Positions 42,831 through 52,109 of a stretch of DNA of 64,000 nucleotides are shown piece after piece. The stretch comes from Nereocystis luetkeana (Eukaryota; Sar; Phaeophyceae; Laminariales; Laminariaceae), in contig JARUPZ010000010.1 in assembly GCA_031213475.1 (NCBI GenBank), positions 5,868,776 to 5,932,775 on the forward strand. Reading direction: 5' to 3'. Made by a program: the position numbers and the translations under genes. A model generated the notes under the pieces. It saw nothing but the letters and a program-made list of their open reading frames with translations. It did not search any database and was not told the origin of the DNA. The first letter of the stretch is position 1, and every line of letters starts with the position of its first letter.

Positions 42831-45654
42831 GGTAAAGCCCTTGCACCTCTTTTTGGGGTAAAAATGATCTCGGAATAGAATGAGTCACTGTGGGCCATAC
42901 TATTATTATTGCTGCATTGTGTGTGCTTCCGCTTTGCGACAGCTTTCATCCTTCCGCGGAGGAACCTCGTCACCAAGTTCTTGCCGGTCCTCTCTGGGCC
43001 GATTCCAAAAGAAGAAGGTGATACGTACGCATTCTTTCGTTATTCCCGCGTGTTCCCCTCTTTTTCTGTGAGCTCATGCAAGTAGTCAGAGATCGCATTT
43101 CGGATGTTCCCTTTTAAGACGGCGTTGATTGCGTACTCGGTCGCCGTAGACTGTATAGTCGGCCTTCACGGTTTCCTATACCCAAGGGTTGTAGTACTTG
43201 TATCAATAGTATTAATAGCAGACGACATAGTTGCAGCAGGCGGCAAGCACAATACCTGGTATATCGCACCATCTGGCGGCTCAATTGCGGGTCTGGGCAG
43301 TTCCCAAACAATGTTCACCTACATACCAGCTATAAACACAACACAAAAATCCTTCTTCTATTCGAAGATCGTCACGAAACGATCCATCGAGACTCCAACG
43401 ATGTTGAATGCCAGCACTGCAGCTCTCTTGATAGAGCATCGGCTACTACAGCCCAATCCACGTGTGCGATACCTGTATAGCGTTGACACGGTCGCTAGTC
43501 GGTGTGTGCTCTCATCGGATAATAATTTTGCGGACAACAACAGAGGCAAGAACGACAAATAGTGGTGGAAACCCACTACCTTCCCGAGTCAGATAAGGTG
43601 ATCAAAGCTGGCACGCCGCCATATTCAAGTTGCTTGTTGTTGGTCGCACCGTCTGTACGCACAATACTAGTGTATGAATCGAAACTTACCACAATACGAC
43701 GTTTGATGTTGCGTAACAATGACCAGTAGCAACGATCTCCACGAAACAAAAAGCAAGCACGCGGATTCCCCCCGGTGCAGTTCCGGTAGATAAATCAGTG
43801 TGGACAAGGCGTCCGTGTAGTCCACAGACTTATACGGGAGTCGGCAGCTGCGATCCACAGCTCCGACGCCGCGATTTCACACCCCATGTCGACCCTGCCG
43901 TTTGCACTACTACTGTGTAGTACCCGGTACCATGTAGGCATAAGCATGCGCCCTCCTGAAAATATAATGTCACGCTGAGGGTTTTTAGTGGGAGGCGTGT
44001 TACTGCAGCTGCTGTCGCACGTCGACTTACCCCCCCCCCCTTCCCCCTCGCCGCCGCCGCCATGTTTCCGACATGACCATTGTTGGGAGAATTGAACGAC
44101 GAAGAAGAAAACGACGGAGAGGGGGGGCATCGCTCCCACCGCCCCTTGCCTCGTGTCTTTCGCGGCATCTAGACACACTCTGTTTCGAGCACCTCGGCCA
44201 CCCTCGGTCAAAGCTCTGCCATGAAAAGACGCCCTTTTCGCGGAAGGGTTGTCGAGACGATTTTCAGATCGGAAACGTCAGCGGTGGGCTGCACGATGGA
44301 CAAGCCATCTGCACGATATAACTACGAACTGAAATCGCCTATGCTTTGGGCAAGGCCCTTCCGCCGACCGCCCTAGGGCGAGAGGTCTCTCCGGAATTTC
44401 GCGGCGGCTTTCGCGAGGCGCTCTTCCTCCGAAGACCGGCGCTACCGGTGGCAGCCTGAAAGGTGGCACGCAGAATGTCGGCGACAACCCGGAAGTGGGC
44501 CGCACAACTGCAAGCTCTATTCACGATGAGGTCTGTAACGCGGTTATCACCAAGTAAATATGGTCGGATAAGTAACGCTGTGGTCGGGTATTGGAACACT
44601 TTGCCGATCTCGCGCGGACAAACAACTAACTGGCACACACGGCGACATAGTGGAAGTTCAAAACGTTGCGTACGTACGGTACAGGAAATATTCCCAGGTA
44701 GGTACAGTTAGCCATGCGCTTTCGTGCGTATCGACCACAAAAAAAGGCGACATCGACAAGCAAAAAAAAATCATCCCCGTCAAGCACCGATGCCTCCAGC
44801 CACCGTAGAATGACTTGATTTCGGTGTATACAATTCTGCCATGTGCAAGCGCATAATGCTGGAGATTGCGCATGAATCTTCAACTGAAACTTCAGGTACG
44901 TCTCCAGACCCAAACTCTCCATGTGGTGCTCACCTCCAACCCTCGTCGTCGTCCGGTGCTGTCCAAAACAATCCACCCCGCGTAGGGTGCGGATTATGAG
45001 CGAGCAGTGACATCTGCTGACATTCAAAAACAGGGAACCGCCGCTCGCGGTGAGTTAGTAGCAGCTGTAATAACTGGTGTGCTATTTCTCAATCCGATAT
45101 GAAGCCAGCTCCGTGTTTCCTCGCTTTTTCCGAGCTGAAAAAACTCAGTTGGAAGTGGAAAACATGCGATGTCTAATAGTCCCTTTTTACGACTGCAAAA
45201 ACCTACCGGCATCAAACTGTGTACTCTAGTTCCTAGTATTATTCGATAGTAAGGGGCACCTTAATGATAATCGTGTCCCACGACGGAACCAAGAACCAAG
45301 CATGCCTCTGTCTATTGAACACCATCATTGTTTTTTAGTACGATGTTTCCGCCCTAATATTACTAGAAGTACTGCAGCAATACCACGGTGTGGTTCTGAT
45401 GACTACATATGTATGTTCCCCCCTATTGTTGTCTTACTACTAGCTTTAGTATCCGACAAAGTCGGCTCCAGTTCTTTCGAAGATAGGGACACTGACAATG
45501 AAAGTCTCGCACACAAAAAGTAGTGTGCTGATAGGTACAGATAGACACAGGCACAGTGTATAAGAGTACTCATTATTCGTTTTCTCCGCCAGCTTCGCCG
45601 TCCCCACGCCAGAAAAAGCTCGTCTCGTTTTGAGCACCTTACGCTGAGATGTTT

Positions 45655-45745
45655 CCAGTCTCGAAAGGGATGCGTGGTGGACGGTCGAATGACCAACGCA
45701 AGAAACAGATGAGTACAAGTCCCCCCAACACCCCCCCCCCCTCCT
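45655..45745 (+). repeat. Poly-C-ended short element, subfamily 2
   Basis: CTCGAAAGGGATGCGTGGTG ... ATGAGTACAAGTCCCCCC and a C run. A decayed match sits at the corresponding place of copy C (about 59140-59180), and B lacks the segment through a deletion of about 250 bp. Confidence 0.6.
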
Positions 45746-46451
45746 CCCACCTCCAACTACTCAGTGTTAACAGTCCATTCTTACAAGCAGGCGAGGACTC
45801 TCCCCGATAACAAGGCCGGCACCTGATTTCGTGTGCATGTATTCACTTTTGTTCGTTTCTCCTTTCGGTGCACTCAGGCGGCGACGGTTTTCTCAAGGAG
45901 AGAGGATGGCTGGACGACCATGTTGAGGGGTCGGGTGATTGGCCTATTTTTCTTATTTGCTTATGCACGCAGTCAGCACACTCTAGCACGAGGTTTTGCT
46001 GCACCCCCTTAGAGATCTATCTGTTGAGAACATATCACCAAACTGGTTTCGAGAACAAACCAAACTTTTTCTCGAAGTTAGATCAAGCTAATTATTCTTA
46101 CAAGCCGACGAAACTTGTCTCGAAAACAGACTGCACTTGTCTTGAAAACGGACGAAACCTGTCTCGAGAACAAACCAAAAACAACGTCTTGACAACAGAC
46201 CGAAGTTGGTTCGCAATGCCTCCCTTTGGTTGGGCTGTGGAACCACCTCTTCTTTCTCCTATATAGGAGCAGAGCGTGTGTGTCTGTCGCTTGCCAGGAA
46301 AGGGAGTACATATATCGTGTCTCCTATCACGTACGAGTATCAACATTAGTTTCTGACCCCGACCCCCCCCTGTCCTCCCCCATCGTGCTCCAACGAAAGG
46401 ATGTTTTGCTTCGCTCCTTTCCTCCCGTGCATTAATTGTGCGTGCGTGCAG

Positions 46452-46821
46452 AGACGGCGGTGCTCTCGCGATTTCTCCTCCTCGTCCTCCTCCTCCTGCC
46501 GTGGACTCCCAGGCTCCCTCTCGTGGCGTGCCGATACACGTCACAATCTTCGACATCGACGGCGACACGCTAGAAAAGCTGTTCTTCTTCGACAATGACG
46601 GCAACACGGTGGAGGTCGCCTTTTGTGAAGGCGACGGCGACGTTGTCGAAGTGGTCACCCTGAACGTCGTCGGAGGCAACACTGTCGACGCGACCGTCTT
46701 TGACGAGAACGGCAACGCGATCGAGTTCACCATCATCCATGGTCTTGACGGGAGCGCGGTCGAAGTCACGATCGACGATGTGGGCGGCAAAACACTCGAG
46801 GTGGCCGTGTTCGACATGTAT
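46452..46821 (+). CDS. Exon of copy A encoding about seven 13-residue DG repeats
   Basis: The exon enters in phase 2 after a CAG and leaves in phase 0 at GTATGT; it is part of copy A. After a Pro-rich lead (DGGALAISPPRPPPP) the protein settles into a period of about 13: HVTIFDIDGDTLE, KLFFFDNDGNTVE, VAFCEGDGDVVE, VVTLNVVGGNTVD, ATVFDENGNAIE, FTIIHGLDGSAVE, VTIDDVGGKTLE. The pattern (alternating hydrophobics, D-G-N/D turn, V/L-E) suggests a beta-solenoid or beta-roll. That is inference, and I do not recognise a named family. The exon of copy C at this position is only 85 bp and lacks the repeats. Confidence 0.65.
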
Positions 46822-47416
46822 GTATGTACGACAACGTGCCCTTATTAATAGCCGCTTCTTGGGAGTTCCAGGTGGACGCGAAGCTGGAGGAGATGAGCGA
46901 AGAAGTTCACGTGTCAGAGGTGAGCGTCGGAAAGAGGGTGTGTATGTTTCACGATTTGGCCTGGGCAGCTTCATTCGACAAAATGGTTGGTATATTCTTG
47001 GTTATAAAAACCTTACTACTATACGTAGTCCTATTGATAATAACCCAAACCGACCCCCCCCTCCCCCACCGACCCCGCCTGGGAAAATGATCGGAGTGAA
47101 TGAAGCTGTTTTAGAGAGTGAGGCAAGCGTTTGCGCGCACTATCCATCAGCCCTTTTGGCGAAGCTGGTACATTCTTGCGAAAACGCCGCGTACTACTAT
47201 TAATACTAATACTACTACAGTAGTACTATCACTACTATTATCACGGGGGGTAGCAACCAGAACCTAGTTTGGCGTGTAAACATAGGGGGATAAAGGGTTA
47301 TATGGTCCATCGTGGGTTCTGTTTATTACGATCATAATGTGGCCTTTCGTCATACATGCCGACCGTTTCACCCGAAAGCACCGGTCTCGCCTATTGGAAA
47401 TCATTACATTTTGTCT

Positions 47417-47440
47417 TTCTTTCTTTCTTTCTTTCTTTCT
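47417..47440 (+). repeat. (CTTT)n microsatellite
   Basis: Six CTTT units in an intron of copy A. Confidence 0.85.
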
Positions 47441-48472
47441 CCATACTTTTTTCACGCTGTTCATATGTTTTCTCCGAAAATCTATGCTGGCCTTCATCCA
47501 GCGCCAGGTGGCGATGATTCGTTGTTCGTACTATTGCCGAGCCTTTTGTGGGGGTTTGTACACACGACTGTATCGCCCTATCGCTTTCAAACCGATCTAC
47601 CGTGTGATGTCACCCCAAACATCGAATATCAGGTGAGTGAACGATCGTCAACGAAACGACTAATCGAATCGGGAAACAAAAACGCCTCCCTCAGCTCTAC
47701 CTTACTCACCACCATGCTGTTTTCTCGCCTCCGGTGTAATATGTATACTCTACACAGGTCCCTCCTCGTCGAGAAGAAGCTGCAGCTTTGGAGGAAATGT
47801 TCCCCCCTACTCGAAGTGTGTACCGCTACAATGCCCCTCCCCCAGGTCGAGACCGGAGGTTTGGTGCCTTTGCTCCCGAGGCAAGAGATTGGTCTTCATG
47901 AGAACGGCAAGGATGTAACCGCCAACAACTGGTACTCTTACAGGCCCACCTACATGCCGGTGCCAAGCGACGCCCGTGCTGGGCAGAGGTGTGCGGTGTT
48001 TGCCAAGCGCGTGCGAGACCATCACCAAAACCTCTAGTGCTACCTACAGTTACTAGTAGTGCTTTGTCAATGTTGCGGTCCGGTGCGTTTGGTCCGAGGG
48101 TTGCTCGCGCGAGTGCCCGAACTGTTAGGTAGTGAGGAGGATTATAATCAAAATTGAAAACACAAATACGTGGCAGATGGCACGTTAGTTTTGTGGTATT
48201 AAAAGGCCGAGACGAACGCGTTGATTTCATCGATATCTAACATAGCTTTCGTCGATATATGTAGTACTCGATACTGCAAGGCGGCCACAGCTACTCATAC
48301 TTTACCCGGTAGCCTTCTCCGGATGGTGCCAATATTTTTTTTTCTGGGTTATTGATGAACCCGCATTGTGTTCACGGACACCATAATATAGCTACACCCA
48401 CCCATCCCGACAGAGCCATTTGTTCAGAAGACATAGCGCCATAACTACCTGGGCACTAACTGAGAAAATTGC

Positions 48473-48476
<4 letters not shown>

Positions 48477-48503
<27 letters not shown>

Positions 48504-48528
48504 GGATATATATATATATATATATACA
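48477..48528. repeat. (TA)n microsatellite
   Basis: Two (TA)n blocks separated by GGA. Confidence 0.9.
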
Positions 48529-48834
48529 CTCTTACATACGGAGTATGTATGAGCGGGTTGGTGACCTGACTATTCATCATACTTGTTTGGAGTGTTTCAC
48601 CACAATTCTTTCAGTAAGGACCTGTCGGCAGGGGTACGCCTATCCTGCTGTTGATATGAAAACATAAATAAGGTATTATAGCACATTTGGTTGCTATCTG
48701 ATACGTACCAGGTACTGTATTTAGACGTCACGCAAAAATATGCCATAAGCATTCCCCTGTCAACTCGTCGCGCCCGCACATGCTTGACGTGGTTTGGACT
48801 GTCAGCGCGGCCAATCTCCTTCACAGTAGCCACG

Positions 48835-48926
48835 TATTTTTTCTGCTGTAGAACGAGCAGGAGGAACCCAGTCTGAAGTCGTATCGAGTACGTTCCTTTT
48901 TCTCGTTCTACAGCAAAAAAAAAAAC
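48835..48926. repeat. Inverted repeat (CTGCTGTAGAACGAG arms)
   Basis: Arms TTTTTTCTGCTGTAGAACGA and its complement TCGTTCTACAGCAAAAAA, extending through AGGAAC on the inside; loop about 25 bp. It may be a small transposon of its own. Confidence 0.65.
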
Positions 48927-49320
48927 TTGGCGACAGTGCAAGAAACCGAAAATTCAAGCGCCTGGAACCACATTTTCAAACTTCAGCGACAAGATCCGCC
49001 CCGAAAGGTGGACACGAAAAGTTCTGTCGCTGTGGCACACTCACGGGAGTGCACCAAGGAGCTCATACCCGGTCTGCCAAATTTTGGCTCGATGGAAACA
49101 TTCGGAGCTAGAGCAGAAAAACGAAATGTCCTCGTAAAAACACGGCGGCAGACGTGCTTGCATTGGCTATGTTGTCGGGACTTTTGACGATATCAGCTTT
49201 TTTTCGTGGGGAGTGCAACGCAGGTGAGTAGTACTATAGTCAAGAATATCTCTATCATTTTGTAGAATGAAGCTGCCCAGGCCAAATAGTGAAACATACA
49301 CACCCTTTCCGCGATACCCA

Positions 49321-51112
49321 CCTCTGACACGTGCACTTCTTCGCTCATCTCCTCCGACTTCGCTTCGGGCCGGAACTCCCAGAAGCGGCTAGGAGCACGG
49401 TGTCGTACATACATGTCGAACACGGCCACCTCGAGTGTTTTGCCGCCCACATCGTCGATCGTGACTTCGACCGCGCTCCCGTCAAGATGAACGATGATGA
49501 TGAACTCGATCGCGTTGCCGTTCTCGTCAAAGACGGTCGCGTCGACAGTGTTGTCTCCAACGACGTTCAGGGTGACCACTTCGACAACGTCGCCGTCGCC
49601 TTCACAAAAGGCGACCTCCACCGTGTTGCCGTCATTGTCGAAGAAGAACAGCTTTTCTAGCGTGTCGCCGTCGATGTCGAAGATTGTAACATGTATCGGC
49701 ACGCCGCGAGAGGGAGCCTCGGAGTCCACGGGACGAGGAGGAGCCGCGGGAGCAACCCCGTCCCTACACCCACGCAGGATTAATGCATGGGAGGAAAGGA
49801 GCGAAGCAAAACATAGTTTCGTGGGGGCGTGATGAGGGGGGAAGGGGGGGGGGGGGTCGGGTCAGAATTCAGTGTTGGTACGTGGTATACCTGGTACACG
49901 ATATGCATATACCCTTTCCTGACGAATGACAGACACACACCCTCTGTTCCTTTTTAGGAAAAATCTAGGGCGGTTCCTAAGCCCAACATAGGGGAGGCAT
50001 TGCGGACCAATTTTGGCCTGTTTTCAAGTCGGAGGTTTTTGTTCGTTTTGCAGACAGGTTTCGTCCGTTTTCAAGACAAGGGCAGTCTGTTTTCGAAACA
50101 AGTTTGGTCGGTTTACAAAAAGACTACAGTAAGCTTGGTCTAGCCAATGTTTGGTCTGTAATCAAAACACGCTTGATGGTCTGATTTCAACAAGCCTCAA
50201 AGGAGCGCAGCAAAGCCTCAAGCAAGAGTGCGCTGACTAAGGATATCAGCAATAATATGAAAAAAGGCCACTCACGCCTCAACATGATCGTCCAGCCGTC
50301 CTCTCTCCTTGAGCAAAAAGTCGCCACCTGAGTGCACCGGAGGGAAACACAACAAGGCGAGATTCTACTGGTGTGGGGACCACAAACAATGAGTACTCTT
50401 ATACACTGTACCTGTGTCTCTATCTGTACCTATCAGTACACTACTTTTTTGTGTGCGAGACTCTCATTGTCAGTGCCCCTATCCTCAAAAGAACTGGAGC
50501 CGGCTTTGTCGGGTACGAAAGCTTACTACAATAGCAATGACAGCATTAGGGGCAAACATACTGTAGTAATCAGAATCAAATCTTAGTATTACTACAGTAC
50601 CTGGTATGTTGTTATTAATCTCAGGGCGGAAACACCGTAATCACAACCTATTGGGGTGTTTAATATATAGAGGCATACTTTTTGTTTCTTGGTTCCGTCG
50701 TGGGACACGATTATTATTATGTGGTCCCCCTTACTATTGAATAGTAATACTATTACGGGGGGCCATAGTTAACAGGACCCATGGTATAGATAAAAACCTA
50801 TATGTTTAACCATTTTTACTAACAATATTTCGGTCCTGTTTACTATGCCCCCCCGTAATAGGAACTAGAGTACAGTTTGATAGGTTTTGCAGCAGTGAAA
50901 AGGGGTAAGTAGACAACGCATGTTTTGCGCTTCCCAATGAGTTTTTTCGGCTCGAAAAAGGCGAGGAAATATGGAGCCGGTTTTTAGTCGGAATGAGTCG
51001 TAACACACTAGTTAATACATACACCCAGCAATACTATTCACAACTCACCGCGAGCGGCGATTCCCCCTTTCTCAGTCTCCGCAGACCCCCCTAGTTGTTC
51101 ATCTTCCACGCC
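49321..51112 (-). pseudogene. Paralogue copy B: inverted partial copy of A
   Basis: Recognisable exons on the minus strand are 51112-51049 (GVEDEQLGGSAETEKGG), 50328-50277 (GGDFLLKERGRLDDHVEA) and 49763-49409 (the 13-residue-repeat exon). They have the same lengths modulo 3 and the same phases (0/1, 1/2, 2/0) as in A and C. The next small exon (about 49371-49323, SEEMSEEVHVSE) has lost the AG of its acceptor: A reads TTCCAG|GTGG, B reads TTCCGGCCCG. No exons upstream of 51112 or downstream of 49320 were found, so B is a fragment in which only the middle of the gene was copied. Confidence 0.6.
50753..50858. mobile_element. MITE family 1 copy with an empty site in the paired arm
   Basis: TTACGGGGGGCCATAG to TACTATGCCCCCCCGTAA. 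The matching place in the left arm (45222-45245) reads AGTTCCTAGTATTATTCGAT with a single TA and no element. Here the element is bordered by TA on both sides, so the target duplication is TA and the element is exactly TTACGGGGG...CCCCCGTAA. Confidence 0.9.
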
Positions 51113-51569
51113 CTGCGGGGTAAATTGTTTAGAACAGCACCGGACGACGGCGACGAGGGTTAGAGGTTGTTGCCTTGTGGTAGGCCTTTCTTCAGCAATC
51201 TTGCCACGGGTTGGATCATCAGCAACAAATCCCAAGAACATTCTACGTGCCCAAACTGACAACGGATATATGTATGTATACATACATACATACCAAGTAA
51301 GTACGACGTAATACGTAGAAACGGCATCGTATAGATGTATAGATGTAGAGGTTGAATTGAGCGAGGTTGATCCAAGCGCTGGCCCCATGTTCACTCCTCC
51401 CCTTATAATGTGAACCTCGACTCCGAGCGAGCTGATTCTTACCCAGGGTTTTTTCCGAGACTTCCTACGGCACACGTTCAATATATTACTGCTGTACGTA
51501 GCTGTATTGTGCCTGGTAAATTGTTTACTGTACCGTACGTACGTAACGGTTTTACCTTCGATTATGTCG

Positions 51570-51715
51570 CGAGTAGGGGTGGGGTGAGGGTGGGGGTGGG
51601 GGTAGGGGTGGGGGTAGGGTAGGGGTGGGGTGAAGGTGGGAGTAGGGGTGGGGTGAAGGTGGGAGTAGGGGTGGGGTGAAGGTGGGGTGGGATGGGGTGG
51701 GGTGGGGGGTGGGGT
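51570..51715 (+). repeat. GGGTGGGGGTA-type minisatellite
   Basis: Units of GGGGTGAAGGTGGGAGTAG and GTGGGGGTAG in irregular order at the outer end of the right arm. Confidence 0.85.
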
Positions 51716-52109
51716 GCGCAACAGTACGGGACAGCTAAATGATTTGGGACTCAATCTGACGAAAATAAGAATGTGACGATGTTTGCACTGAAAGTAGGAT
51801 GGGACACACCCTGACTTGCGGAAGAACTCAAACCTGGCCCAACATGAGATGTGTCGTACATTATACTTCAGTACCACTGCTGTATTGTTACTATTAACGC
51901 CACTATTAATACTGCTAGGGTTCACCTCCCGGAAATAGGGGTAACTTTTGGCCAATTGAAACATTTCAGGCGCTTTGATCCATTTCTTGGCGTCACAAAT
52001 GCCGGCAGCGCACCAAATTTGCTGGTGGTGCGGTGCTGCGCGTTGGTCGTTGACGGTCGTCCGATGAAAAAACGCCTCAGGCTCTTATTCTACCACAAAC
52101 CCGAACTAC

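Larger units (their letters stand above)
35851..42900. other. Spacer without a convincing gene
   Basis: Apart from the separately listed elements I see simple repeats, poly-G/C tracts and AT-rich DNA. The best coding-like patch is 37605-37860 on the plus strand (a Gln run followed by SGRTAFVSVVHLVVLESLSL), with no partner exons found. No clear polyadenylation signal was seen after the stop at 35850. Confidence 0.5.
44640..47010 (+). repeat. Left arm of a large inverted duplication (A versus B)
   Basis: The left arm runs from about CGACATAGTGGAAG (44645) to TTCATTCGACAAAATGGTTG near 46990 and is colinear, inverted, with 49235-51570. Introns are visibly diverged, with indels, while the repeat-coding exon is nearly identical. 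The spacer between the arms is about 2.2 kb. Confidence 0.85.
42943..48037 (+). pseudogene. Paralogue copy A: 5' half decayed, 3' half open
   Basis: This is a direct duplicate of copy C. Matching pieces: 42943-43017 (10 bp shorter than C's exon, so out of frame), about 44040-44276 and 44355-44494 (both with stops in C's frame), then open exons 44986-45049, 45878-45929, 46452-46821, 46872-46919, 47506-47633 and 47758 onward. The last exon is open in two frames: a stop at 47899-47901 gives VPPRREEAAALEEMF..., which resembles C (VPPARVSAFDEAL), while the frame in phase with 47633 runs to a TAG at 48035-48037. Exon 46452-46821 holds the 13-residue repeats. C's membrane exon has no counterpart upstream. 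A is a truncated duplicate; a shorter functional product from the 3' exons cannot be excluded. Confidence 0.55.
49235..51570 (-). repeat. Right arm of the inverted duplication, with a family 1 MITE insertion
   Basis: Colinear with 44640-47010 in reverse complement. Arm-specific differences include the MITE at 50753-50858, a deletion of about 250 bp near 50330, and (TGGGG)-rich repeats just beyond its outer end (51570-51715). Confidence 0.85.

Noticed and set aside
43104-43562. A 152-residue plus-strand open frame in copy A
   Set aside because: The homologous stretch of copy C (about 56666-57110) is full of stops in every frame, so this is intron that happens to be open.
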